Of a stretch of DNA of 15,302 nucleotides, positions 7,096-14,348 are shown piece by piece. The notes below the pieces were generated by a model. The model ran no database searches, was not told where the DNA came from, and saw only the letters and a list, made by a program, of their open reading frames with translations. Numbering within the stretch: position 1 is the first letter of the stretch; each line of letters opens with the position of its first letter. The position numbers and the translations under genes are program-made. The stretch is from an uncultured Ruminococcus sp. (GTDB lineage: Bacteria; Bacillota_A; Clostridia; Oscillospirales; Ruminococcaceae): positions 1-15,302 of the forward strand of contig CAMOXW010000043.1 of the NCBI GenBank assembly GCA_946629405.1, written 5' to 3'.

Positions 7096-8499
7096 ATGGC
7101 AAAATACAAAGCAATCGAAAAACAGGGACAGATCGGCATCCGCTGCAAGCTCAGCTCCGGTGAGTCCATAAACAGCAGCGAGATACTCTATTTTTCCCAG
7201 CACTACATCCGCGGTCTTATGCAACCCACCGTCGAGGACGCCGGCAGACTCATGTTCATCGGCGCACAGGGCGTTCCGCTGAGACGTTTTCTCCGCAACC
7301 CTATCAACAAGGATCACTTCTTCATGATGGCTGCACAGATCATCGAGACATACAAATCTGCCGTGAACAACGGCCTTGACCCGCAGAACGTGGTCTATGA
7401 GCCGGACAGTATAATCATCGACCCGAGCAGCGGTGAGCTGTTTTTCGTCTACGCTGCTCTTATCGGCTGTCCGCCGCAGAACGGCGGCTGCGTTTATGCA
7501 ATGAATCAGATAGCTGCAAGTGCCTTGTATGCGTCTTCCGACGATTACAATGCAGTCGGGGCGTTTCTCAATTATCTGGGAAGCTCGCCGCGGTTTTCTG
7601 TCAAGGCTGCGGAGGAGTACATCTCCAATGTTTCGCCGGTGACATACAGCATTATTCCCCGCCAGGAATTTACCGAGCCTGCGCCGCCTTCCGCACCGGA
7701 AGCTGCGCCTGCCTATGAACCGTATCCGTCACCGGATGCGTATGCTGCTCCGACGCCTGAAATGTACGCTGCGCCTGTGCCAGATATGTACGCTTCCTCT
7801 GCGGAAATGGTCTCACCTGATGCGATGTTCTCTCCATCAGCGCCCGAGGCGGCTTCCGGAAGTGATAGCCGTCTTGTAATAAATTTAGGAAAAGCTCCCG
7901 AGCCCGCTGAGGAACCTGCGCCTGCGGAAGAACCTGCACCTGCCGAGGGACCTGCGCCTGCCGAGGAACCTGCGCCTGCTGAGGAACCTGCGCCTGCCGA
8001 GGAGCCTGCGCCTGCGGAAGAACCTGCACCTGCTGAGGAATCTGCGCCTGCAGAAGAACCTGCGCCTGCGGAAGAACCTGCACCTGCTGAGGAATCTGCG
8101 CCTGCGGAAGAACCTGCGCCGGAGGAGATCGCAGCCGAGGCTCCCACCATAGACCGCGCCGACGAGATCAGCGAGACCCTGAAAGCTCCCGAGCCAGAAA
8201 CCGCCCCCGCTCCGACACTCACACGCCGTTCATCCGGCGAAAGCTTCTCTGTGAACAAACCCGTTTTCAGGATAGGCAAGGAGCGTGCTAAGGTCGATTT
8301 CTGCGTGACCGGCAACAAGACTGTCAGCCGCGTCCACGCTACGCTGTATCTGCGAGGCGGCGAATGCTTTGTTTCCGATAATAATTCAACCAACAGGACC
8401 TTCATCAACGGCACTCCTATCCCTGTTCAGACAGAAATAAAGCTCAAGAACGGCGATGTCCTCAAGCTTTCAAACGAAGAATTCATCTTTACCTGCTGA
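7096..8499 (+). CDS. FHA-domain protein with DUF6382-like N-terminus and AEEPAP repeat linker
   Basis: The predicted role is to bind phosphothreonine peptides and recruit partners in Ser/Thr phosphosignalling. Of 467 residues, about 1-190 form a globular N-terminal domain resembling the DUF6382 domain found ahead of FHA domains in Firmicutes. A Pro/Ala-rich linker follows, with 12 copies of the hexapeptide AEEPAP (271-342). The C-terminal FHA domain (about 385-467) keeps the usual residues: the Gly of IGKE at 394, SRVH at 411-414, NNSTN at 429-433 and NG at 438-439. There is no signal peptide or membrane helix, so it is probably cytoplasmic. The start ATG 7096 follows AGGTGA at 7084-7089. It leads an operon with a PP2C phosphatase 19 bp downstream. 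The FHA call is firm; the DUF name is from memory and less sure. Confidence 0.87.
   Translation: MAKYKAIEKQGQIGIRCKLSSGESINSSEILYFSQHYIRGLMQPTVEDAGRLMFIGAQGVPLRRFLRNPINKDHFFMMAAQIIETYKSAVNNGLDPQNVVYEPDSIIIDPSSGELFFVYAALIGCPPQNGGCVYAMNQIAASALYASSDDYNAVGAFLNYLGSSPRFSVKAAEEYISNVSPVTYSIIPRQEFTEPAPPSAPEAAPAYEPYPSPDAYAAPTPEMYAAPVPDMYASSAEMVSPDAMFSPSAPEAASGSDSRLVINLGKAPEPAEEPAPAEEPAPAEGPAPAEEPAPAEEPAPAEEPAPAEEPAPAEESAPAEEPAPAEEPAPAEESAPAEEPAPEEIAAEAPTIDRADEISETLKAPEPETAPAPTLTRRSSGESFSVNKPVFRIGKERAKVDFCVTGNKTVSRVHATLYLRGGECFVSDNNSTNRTFINGTPIPVQTEIKLKNGDVLKLSNEEFIFTC
7906..8121 (+). repeat. Twelve in-frame 18-bp tandem repeats encoding AEEPAP
   Basis: Twelve 18-bp units run without interruption; three carry one substitution in the hexapeptide (AEGPAP once, AEESAP twice) while most other differences are synonymous. 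The units keep the frame, so copy number can change without breaking the gene. The product is an acidic, Pro/Ala-rich, probably extended linker in front of the FHA domain. Confidence 0.95.
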
Positions 8500-8518
8500 A
8501 CCCACCGGGAGGCTTATT

Positions 8519-9286
8519 ATGGATTATATCACAATTGCCGACACTGATATCGGCATATCCAAAAAGGTCAACCAGGACAGCCTGTGCATAAAGACTGCCA
8601 GGACCTCCCGATGCAAAGCGGCGCTGCTTCTTGTCTGCGACGGCATGGGCGGACTTTCAAAGGGCGAGGTCGCAAGTGCGGAGGTCGTCCGCAGTTTTTC
8701 CGACTGGTTTGAGACCGAGTTTCCAATAGAGCTGAACAACTGGAGCTGGGACAGGGCGGCAGCCCTTGCCGTACAGCGGCTGAAGGACCTCAATTCGCGT
8801 ATAATAGCCTACGGCGAGCGCAGCCAGATCAAGCTCGGCACAACTGCTACCGGTATGCTCTGTGTAAATTCGCAGTACATGATCTTCCACGTCGGCGATA
8901 CCCGGGTCTACAGGATATCCCACGGCGTTGAGCAGCTCACCGACGACCATACCTTCGTCAACCGGGAGATCAAGCGCGGCAGAATGACGCCCGAGGAGGC
9001 TATGAAGGACCCCCGACGCAATGCTCTCATACAGTGTATCGGCGTTACAGGCAGCGTACAGCCGGACATTACCTTCGGTACGCTTGAACCGGATACAAAT
9101 TATCTCATCTGCTCCGACGGTCTGCGCCACGCTGTTACAAATGAAGAGATCCTCGATATCCTTTCACCGCGCCTCATCACGACAAGGTCGTCCATGCAGG
9201 CAAGGCTGCGCGAAATGATCGAGCTTGTTAAGATACGGGAGGAAAAGGATAATATCTCCGGCGCAATGCTCCGCGCCGAGTTCTGA
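8519..9286 (+). CDS. PP2C-family Ser/Thr protein phosphatase
   Basis: This 255-residue metal-dependent phosphatase removes phosphate from Ser/Thr (PrpC/Stp1-like). All metal and catalytic motifs are present: NQD (18-20), DGMGG (41-45), LGTTATG (106-112), VGDTRVYR (125-132), SDG (199-201) and EKDNIS (242-247). The start ATG 8519 has GGGAGG at 8507-8512; an in-frame ATG at 8456 lies inside the FHA gene and lacks a ribosome site. It is co-transcribed with the FHA gene upstream and a small membrane protein downstream. In related bacteria such a phosphatase usually neighbours a PknB-type kinase; none is in this window. It probably reverses phosphorylation events read by the FHA protein (inference). 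Confidence 0.93.
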   Translation: MDYITIADTDIGISKKVNQDSLCIKTARTSRCKAALLLVCDGMGGLSKGEVASAEVVRSFSDWFETEFPIELNNWSWDRAAALAVQRLKDLNSRIIAYGERSQIKLGTTATGMLCVNSQYMIFHVGDTRVYRISHGVEQLTDDHTFVNREIKRGRMTPEEAMKDPRRNALIQCIGVTGSVQPDITFGTLEPDTNYLICSDGLRHAVTNEEILDILSPRLITTRSSMQARLREMIELVKIREEKDNISGAMLRAEF

Positions 9287-9313
9287 ACCATAGCAATAAA
9301 GGAGGGAAGCACC

Positions 9314-9634
9314 GTGACGTCTGACGAGATCAAGGTGGTGATAGCTGCCGCAATAGTTTTTGTCATAATAAATATCATAATGTGGTCAGTCATCGCCGCG
9401 GTAAACCGCAGCCATCGCAAAAAGCAGAGTCCTTCTGCTCCGGCCACTGTTATGGAAGGTCCGCCCGGTGAGCGTATACTTCTCATCCAGCCCAATGATG
9501 ACTTCGACAGCCGGAAGAGTGACCGGTTCAGCGAGGTTCTTCCCACTCAGCAGCCGCTGAAAGGAGCTGAGCCTGACGCGACATTCCGCATAACCTCCAG
9601 CACACTTATCACTCATACCGACGAAAGACTGTAA
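9314..9634 (+). CDS. Small single-pass membrane protein of the FHA-PP2C operon
   Basis: I do not recognise this 106-residue protein. It has one predicted membrane helix at about residues 8-30, followed by a basic stop-transfer patch (RSHRKK) and a polar tail of about 70 residues, probably cytoplasmic. The tail is rich in Ser, Thr, Asp and Pro, with several Thr/Ser near the C-terminus that could be phosphorylated and bound by the FHA protein (inference only). The start is GTG 9314, with a strong GGAGGG at 9301-9306 seven bases upstream. It lies 27 bp after the phosphatase gene, and a strong terminator closes the operon behind it. It is a credible real gene because of its ribosome site and operon position. 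Confidence 0.72.
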   Translation: MTSDEIKVVIAAAIVFVIINIIMWSVIAAVNRSHRKKQSPSAPATVMEGPPGERILLIQPNDDFDSRKSDRFSEVLPTQQPLKGAEPDATFRITSSTLITHTDERL

Positions 9635-9662
9635 GCCTAACCGTTTGGTCAGACCGTAGATC

Positions 9663-9697
9663 GCACCGCCTCCCAGAAACGGGAGGCGGTGCTTTTT
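9663..9697 (+). terminator. Terminator of the FHA-PP2C operon
   Basis: GCACCGCCTCCC (9663-9674) and GGGAGGCGGTGC (9681-9692) form a perfect 12-bp stem with a 6-base loop, followed by TTTTT. Confidence 0.95.
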
Positions 9698-9702
9698 ATG
9701 TG

Positions 9703-9734
9703 AAAAAAATTTGCCGCTGAGAACAGCGGCAAAT
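9703..9734 (-). terminator. Terminator of the secDF operon
   Basis: ATTTGCCGCTG (9709-9719) pairs with CAGCGGCAAAT (9724-9734) over a 4-base loop. On the minus strand a run of seven T (opposite 9703-9709) overlaps and follows the stem. It sits back to back with the plus-strand terminator six bases away. Confidence 0.92.
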
Positions 9735-9757
9735 CATCAGTATTCTATTGCCGGAAC

Positions 9758-10741
9758 TCACGCCTTAGCGGGAGCGTCCTTCTTTGCCTCTTTTCCCTTC
9801 CACCATGACCATGTGACAGGTGCCACAAAGAGTGAGGTGTAGGTACCGGAGATAAGTCCTGCCATAAGCGGAACTGAGAAGCTGAGGAGTGAATCGTAGC
9901 CCTTTATCATAACTACTACCGTGATGATGAGCATTGTGCTGATAGTTGTGATAGAAGTTCTTATCGAACGTGTAAGTGACTGTGTGCAGCCGGTATTGAT
10001 GAGCTCGTTGAGAGTAGCCTTGGGCATGAGTCTGCGGTTTTCTCTGATTCTGTCGTAAATAACGATGGTGTTGTTGATAGAATAACCGAGTATCGTAAGG
10101 ATAACTGCAACTGTATTTGCGCTGAACTCAAATCCGAACAGGTAAGAGACAGCCATTGCGGTCACAAGATCCTGGAAAAGCGCAAGTACCGAGCAGGCAC
10201 CTGCTGACCAGCCGCCGATCTTTCTGAATCTTATCGCAACATAGATGATGATCATGATCGCGGCGAAGATAACTGCGATAACGCACTTGAGAAGGAACTC
10301 ATTACCTGTAGATGACGTAACCGTTGTAGCGTCGCTGGCAACGATGCCGTGATCGGGGTATTCCTGCTGGAGGAGGAGTGTGAGCTGATTCTGCTTTTCG
10401 ATATCGAAGTTACCGGTGCGGAGGTTGATAGTAAACTGCGGAGCGCCGGTCTTTGCGTCCTCGCCCTCGCGGACTGTGACCTTTGAGCTTGTCAGTGTGC
10501 TTACGATATCCTTGACCTTGCTCTTGTCGATGCTGTTGCCTTCCTCATAGGTGTAGGTTTTTATTGTACCGCCCTTGAATTCGATGGAACGGTTGTCGCC
10601 GCGGATGATTATCCCGACGATGAGCGCTACAATAACGACTATGCCTATAACGGCTATCATTTTTTTCTTTCCGCAGAAGTTATAGACCTTACCGAGCTGA
10701 ACTGCGGGAGTCTGCTGAGGCTTTTTCTTTTTTGTGCTCAT
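9758..10741 (-). CDS. secF: Protein translocase subunit SecF
   Basis: SecF is the partner of SecD. Together they use the proton gradient to help pull proteins through SecYEG at the membrane. The 327-residue protein has a Lys-rich cytoplasmic N-terminus, a first helix at about 28-46, the periplasmic-side EFKGGT motif at 54-59, and an extracellular domain to about 150. Five further helices follow, with the family signature ILGYSINNTIVIYDRIREN at 217-235. The start ATG 10741 overlaps the secD stop codon by four bases (ATGA), indicating translational coupling. Length is normal for a separate SecF. Confidence 0.95.
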   Translation of the reverse strand: MSTKKKKPQQTPAVQLGKVYNFCGKKKMIAVIGIVVIVALIVGIIIRGDNRSIEFKGGTIKTYTYEEGNSIDKSKVKDIVSTLTSSKVTVREGEDAKTGAPQFTINLRTGNFDIEKQNQLTLLLQQEYPDHGIVASDATTVTSSTGNEFLLKCVIAVIFAAIMIIIYVAIRFRKIGGWSAGACSVLALFQDLVTAMAVSYLFGFEFSANTVAVILTILGYSINNTIVIYDRIRENRRLMPKATLNELINTGCTQSLTRSIRTSITTISTMLIITVVVMIKGYDSLLSFSVPLMAGLISGTYTSLFVAPVTWSWWKGKEAKKDAPAKA

Positions 10742-12153
10742 TTCACGTCACCTCCGTACAGCTTTCTGTTCTTGAAGCACTTGAACTTCGTGAGCGATGT
10801 TACCATAAGTCTTGAAGCGAAAACGCCCATGATGAAGTTCAGGATAACGCCTGCAAGGAGCGTGAAGCCGAAGGAGTATACAAAGCCCTCAGCCGTAGCG
10901 CCGAATGCGAAGAATATGGTCTTGTTGAGTATTTTTGAGAAAAGGCTCGTGGGAACGCCGAATGCACCCATGAGTATTACCGCGATGATAACGTTTGTAA
11001 CGTTACCGTCGAGGATAGCGGAGAACGCTCTCTTATAGGCTATCCTTACCGCAGAATCGAGGGACTTTCCTGAACGGAGCTCTTCCTTGATTCGCTCGCC
11101 TGTAATGATATTTGCGTCAACGCCCATACCAACGGCAAGGATGATACCTGCGATACCGGGTATTGTGAGGGTAGAACCGCTCATGAAGCCGAACCAGCCT
11201 GTTACAGCCGCGATGCTTCCCGCGATCTGACCGATAAGTGCGATCACTGCAACACAGCCCGGGAGCTTGTAAAGAACGATCATGTACACCGCGATGAACG
11301 CAAATGCGATACCGGCGGCAAGGACCATTGCGTCGAGGGAGCCTTCACCGAGGGTGGAGGAGATCCTGTTTACGCTTACGGCTTCCATTTTAAAGGGAAG
11401 AGCACCGCCGTTTATCTGGTCGGCGAGCTTCTTTGCGGATTCGCTTGTAAAAGTACCTGTGATGATAGCTGAACCGTCAGTAATAACGCTGTTTACGGTA
11501 GGAGCGGAGATCATCTCATTGTCCATCCATATCGAAAGCGGTGTATCAGTTCCGGCAAGCTCTCTTGTAGCGTCCGCGAACTTGTCGGTACCCGCGCTTG
11601 TGAGCTTGAGGTCAACGAGCCATTCCTGATTGCTCGCCTGACTTGTCTGACGATAGTCATAATCAGCTTTATCGACATCTGAGCCGGTGAGGACTATTTC
11701 GCCTGTCGGGATGACATTTCCGTCCTCGTCGGTAGTGGTGCTGTCGCCCTTGCGGAAGGTGAGCTGAGCCATATTTCCGAGTGTTTCAACAGCCTCATCG
11801 GGATCGAATTCGTCGCCGCTCTGTGTCGGGAAGCGCACGATTATTCTGTTGCTTTTGCTGTCGCTGTAAACCTCATTGTCTGTAATACCAAGTGCAGCGA
11901 GTCTGGTCTTCATGATCTGGACAGCCGCGTCGAGCTGGGATGATGTGACGTCACCGTCATAATCATCTGAGGGCTCGAAGGTAATGTCAACGCCGCCCTG
12001 GATGTCGATACCCTTTTTGATATCGTCAACGCCCTTGATATAGGTCTTTGTCTTGTCGCCATACGCAGAGTCGAGTCCGACAACGGCCGTAAAAGCAAAC
12101 AATGCGATTATAGCAACGACAATGAAGAAAGTTGATTTTCCTATTTTTTTCAC
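10738..12153 (-). CDS. secD: Protein translocase subunit SecD
   Basis: SecD forms the proton-driven SecDF complex that assists Sec export. I place the start at GTG 12153, because the AGGAGG ribosome site is seven bases from it but only one base from the upstream ATG 12159; this gives 471 residues. The first helix is at about 9-27, followed by the conserved GIDIQGG motif at 48-54 and a long extracytoplasmic domain. A C-terminal bundle of five helices follows, with the SecD signature around LAVGMGVDANIITGERI (about 339-355). It is translationally coupled to secF. A separate secD and secF, in place of one fused gene, is common in Clostridia. Confidence 0.94.
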   Translation of the reverse strand: MKKIGKSTFFIVVAIIALFAFTAVVGLDSAYGDKTKTYIKGVDDIKKGIDIQGGVDITFEPSDDYDGDVTSSQLDAAVQIMKTRLAALGITDNEVYSDSKSNRIIVRFPTQSGDEFDPDEAVETLGNMAQLTFRKGDSTTTDEDGNVIPTGEIVLTGSDVDKADYDYRQTSQASNQEWLVDLKLTSAGTDKFADATRELAGTDTPLSIWMDNEMISAPTVNSVITDGSAIITGTFTSESAKKLADQINGGALPFKMEAVSVNRISSTLGEGSLDAMVLAAGIAFAFIAVYMIVLYKLPGCVAVIALIGQIAGSIAAVTGWFGFMSGSTLTIPGIAGIILAVGMGVDANIITGERIKEELRSGKSLDSAVRIAYKRAFSAILDGNVTNVIIAVILMGAFGVPTSLFSKILNKTIFFAFGATAEGFVYSFGFTLLAGVILNFIMGVFASRLMVTSLTKFKCFKNRKLYGGDVK

Positions 12154-12198
12154 AGTCATGCCTCCTAAGATTTTTGTGTCTCTACGACAATTACTATT

Positions 12199-12227
12199 AT
12201 TGTACTATAATTCCACAGAAAAGTCAA
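12199..12227 (-). promoter_or_regulatory. Sigma-A promoter of secDF
   Basis: On the minus strand TTGACT (12227-12222) and TACAAT (12204-12199) are spaced by 17 bp. Predicted transcription start is near 12192, about 40 bases before the GTG start of secD. Confidence 0.78.
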
Positions 12228-12258
12228 GCATTACGGCATAAAAAGTTCATATTTTTTT

Positions 12259-12300
12259 AGTAAGTAGTAAGCGGTTATTAGTGATTAGTTATCAGAGCTT
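12259..12300. repeat. Degenerate heptad repeat in the secD-hrcA spacer
   Basis: Six consecutive 7-base units in register can be read: AGTAAGT, AGTAAGC, GGTTATT, AGTGATT, AGTTATC, AGAGCTT. Most keep an AGT start. The unit length equals that of the heptamers in the grpE-dnaK element, though the sequence differs. Confidence 0.6.
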
Positions 12301-12362
12301 AGAAGAAGGTTTGTCAATAGTATAATTTTTATCTGCTCCTCTTGTTATTTTATTATGTAATT

Positions 12363-12404
12363 GCGGCGTCCGCTTACGCTGACGGATTTAAAGTTATCTG
12401 CCGC
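12363..12404. repeat. Hairpin region sharing a 13-mer with the grpE-dnaK element
   Basis: An imperfect hairpin spans 12367-12384 (CGTCCGC, loop TTAC, GCTGACG, one mismatch) and is flanked by GCGGC at 12363-12367 and GCCGC at 12400-12404. Its CGTCCGCTTACGC (12367-12379) is the exact inverse complement of 14391-14403. The function is unknown; no T-run follows on either strand. Confidence 0.6.
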
Positions 12405-12449
12405 CATATTTGCTGCTTGCTAAACTCCAGCTCTACATTATATAAAAAG

Positions 12450-12474
12450 AGTTTTCCCCACGGTGTTGAAAACT
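12450..12474. repeat. 25-bp imperfect palindrome upstream of the hrcA promoter
   Basis: AGTTTTC at 12450-12456 and GAAAACT at 12468-12474 flank CAC-G-GTG at 12459-12465, giving 10 of 12 complementary pairs around base 12462. It could be a binding site or a stem. The rest of the spacer between 12475 and 12547 shows nothing I recognise. Confidence 0.5.
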
Positions 12475-12547
12475 TTGTTAAAATGTGTTCTGATGCAACA
12501 TTTTTTATGGCAAAAATTGTTGAAAGCGCCGAAAATGAATAAAACCC

Positions 12548-12576
12548 TTGACAAAGCGGCACAATAGTGATAAATT
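12548..12576 (+). promoter_or_regulatory. Sigma-A promoter of the hrcA-grpE-dnaK operon
   Basis: TTGACA (12548-12553) and TAAATT (12571-12576) have a 17-bp spacer; the -10 matches 4 of 6 consensus bases. Predicted start near 12583 falls inside the CIRCE operator, the usual arrangement for HrcA repression. Confidence 0.82.
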
Positions 12577-12580
12577 ATAG

Positions 12581-12607
12581 TTAGCACTCAGAGAATGAGA
12601 GTGCTAA
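12581..12607 (+). promoter_or_regulatory. CIRCE operator
   Basis: TTAGCACTC (12581-12589), a 9-base spacer, and GAGTGCTAA (12599-12607) match the CIRCE consensus exactly. HrcA dimers bind this inverted repeat and repress transcription until heat stress titrates the chaperonin needed for HrcA activity (family knowledge). Confidence 0.97.
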
Positions 12608-12662
12608 CACTTAAAGCTCCCAAGTGCTTACGGCGGCGGGAGTACAGAAAGGTGGTTGAGCC

Positions 12663-13715
12663 GTGGACGACAGAAAGCTGAAAATACTTGCTGCTGTGGT
12701 CGATGAGTACGTCAGAACTGGCGAACCGGTCGGCTCAAAGGCAATTTCAAAGCTCGATAATATCAGAGTCTCGTCTGCTACGATCAGAAACGATATGGCT
12801 GCCCTCGAACAGATGGGCTACCTCGAACAGCCCCATACCTCTGCCGGAAGGATCCCTACCTTCGCCGGCTACAGGCTTTATATCGACGAACTTATGACTC
12901 CCCCGGATCTTCCGGATGAGGAAAAATCAAGGCTCGACGAAATGCTCGGAGGCAAGGATACCCCTGAGGAGCTGCTCGTTCAGAACGCCGCAGCTGCCCT
13001 CACAGAGATCACTCAGTGTGCTGCGGTCGTGACAAATTCAGCACCGCGCTTCTCAGTGATATCAAAGGTCGAGGTCATCCCGACCGGTAAGCGGCTGTAC
13101 GTCATTCTCCTGATAACATCGAGCGGAAGCATCAAAAACAAGGCTTGCAGGCTGGAATTCGACCTCAGCCACGAACAGCTCGACTTCTTCACAAAATACG
13201 TTGAGGATAATCTCAGCGGCGTTTCTGTCGAGGAGCTTTCAGACGAGATGTTCGACAAAATGGTCGCGGCAGTGAGCGCTTATATGGTCTCACTTTCCCC
13301 TCTGGTCCGCGGGATATGTGAGCTGTCCGAAGACCTCAGACAGCAGGAGCTCACCCTCAGCGGAGGCGAAAAGCTCCTCTCATGCGAGGACCTCGATAAA
13401 ATGGAGGTCGTCCGATTCATTGAACACAAGGACGAGCTCTCAGAGTTGCTTGAAGGCACGTTCAGCGGCATTCAGGTCAAGTTCGGCTCAGAGTCGGACA
13501 GCTTCGCGATAGGCAATTCAAGCCTCATCGTTTCAAAATACCGCAAGGACGGAAAAGAAGCCGGCTCGCTCGGAGTCATTGGTCCTATGCGCTTGGACTA
13601 CAAAAAGATCATTCCCTACGTCGATTACCTGACACAGAAAATATCCTATCTCATGTCAGGCGGCGAAGATGACATAATCACAGGCACAGTCGATGATATC
13701 GACCCTAAGCCTTAG
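12663..13715 (+). CDS. hrcA: Heat-inducible transcription repressor HrcA
   Basis: HrcA binds CIRCE operators and represses dnaK and groE operons. The 350-residue protein has a winged-helix DNA-binding N-terminus (about 1-75) with conserved VRTGEPVGSKAI (17-28), SSATIRNDM (37-45) and MGYLEQPHTSAGRIPT (51-66). A central/C-terminal HrcA ligand-like and dimerisation region extends to about 335. The start is GTG 12663 with AAAGGTGG at 12648-12655, seven bases upstream. The CIRCE site lies in its own leader, so it is autoregulated. It is followed 16 bp later by grpE. Length and order are typical of Firmicutes hrcA-grpE-dnaK operons. Confidence 0.96.
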   Translation: MDDRKLKILAAVVDEYVRTGEPVGSKAISKLDNIRVSSATIRNDMAALEQMGYLEQPHTSAGRIPTFAGYRLYIDELMTPPDLPDEEKSRLDEMLGGKDTPEELLVQNAAAALTEITQCAAVVTNSAPRFSVISKVEVIPTGKRLYVILLITSSGSIKNKACRLEFDLSHEQLDFFTKYVEDNLSGVSVEELSDEMFDKMVAAVSAYMVSLSPLVRGICELSEDLRQQELTLSGGEKLLSCEDLDKMEVVRFIEHKDELSELLEGTFSGIQVKFGSESDSFAIGNSSLIVSKYRKDGKEAGSLGVIGPMRLDYKKIIPYVDYLTQKISYLMSGGEDDIITGTVDDIDPKP

Positions 13716-13731
13716 GAAAGGAGCACGACTG

Positions 13732-14334
13732 ATGGAAGATAATTTACAGAATGAGCAGCAGGAGCCCGACGCTGATAGCAGCGCCGAGCAGTCCGTTGAA
13801 ATAGCTGACGAGGTCATCGAAAAGGCTCTCGAAGCTGCCCGCTCGGACGAAAACGCCGAGGAGGACGAGGCTGTCAGCGAATACAACGACACCGCTACGC
13901 AATACGCCGAGCTGGAGGATGCACTTAACGAGGCGAACGACAAGTTCCTGAGGCTCTATGCTGAATACGACAACTACCGGAAGCGCACAGCAAAGGAAAA
14001 AACAGAAACTTACCAGAACGCTTCTGTGAAGTGCATTGAGGATCTTCTCCCGGTTATCGACAGCTTTGAAAGAGCTCTCGATGCAGACTGCACCGACGAG
14101 AATTTCAAGTCGGGGATGCAGATGATCTTCGGACAGCTCAAGGGCTTTCTCGATAAGATGAACGTCACCGAGATAGAAGCCCTCGGAGCGGAATTCGACC
14201 CGAATTTCCACAACGCTATCCAGCAGCAGGAGGGCACGGATTACGCCGCGAACCATGTGAGCGCTGTATTCCAGAAGGGCTATATGCTGGGCGATAAGCT
14301 TATACGTCCGGCTATGGTGGCGGTCGCAGTATAG
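13732..14334 (+). CDS. grpE: Nucleotide exchange factor GrpE
   Basis: GrpE releases ADP from DnaK and so restarts its folding cycle in the cytoplasm. The 200-residue protein has an acidic, low-complexity N-terminus (1-55) and a long helical/coiled-coil segment (about 56-100, with AEYDNYRKRT at 77-86). The C-terminal beta domain carries FDPNFHNAI (155-163) and the family signature VFQKGYMLGDKLIRPAMVAV (179-198). The start ATG 13732 has AAAGGAG at 13717-13723; the in-frame ATG at 13693 lies inside hrcA and lacks such a site. It is co-transcribed from the CIRCE-controlled promoter with hrcA and dnaK. Confidence 0.96.
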   Translation: MEDNLQNEQQEPDADSSAEQSVEIADEVIEKALEAARSDENAEEDEAVSEYNDTATQYAELEDALNEANDKFLRLYAEYDNYRKRTAKEKTETYQNASVKCIEDLLPVIDSFERALDADCTDENFKSGMQMIFGQLKGFLDKMNVTEIEALGAEFDPNFHNAIQQQEGTDYAANHVSAVFQKGYMLGDKLIRPAMVAVAV

Positions 14335-14348
14335 CGAACAAGTATTTC

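Noticed and set aside
7713..8414. Long minus-strand ORF rich in Ser-Ala-Gly repeats
   Set aside because: It is the antisense of the 18-bp repeat array in the FHA gene; the repeat period keeps the frame open, and there is no ribosome site or family match.
8456..8518. Earlier in-frame start for the PP2C phosphatase
   Set aside because: It lies inside the FHA coding region without a ribosome site; ATG 8519 has GGGAGG at the right distance.
12450..12480. DnaA boxes or a replication origin
   Set aside because: The TTTTCCCCA/TGTTGAAAAC pattern is loosely similar, but there is no cluster of TTATCCACA boxes and no dnaA or dnaN nearby.
12342..12542. Short ORFs on both strands upstream of hrcA
   Set aside because: No ribosome sites, and they cross the palindrome and hairpins; the composition looks non-coding.
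13693..13731. Earlier in-frame start for grpE
   Set aside because: It overlaps the 3' end of hrcA with no ribosome site; ATG 13732 follows AAAGGAG.
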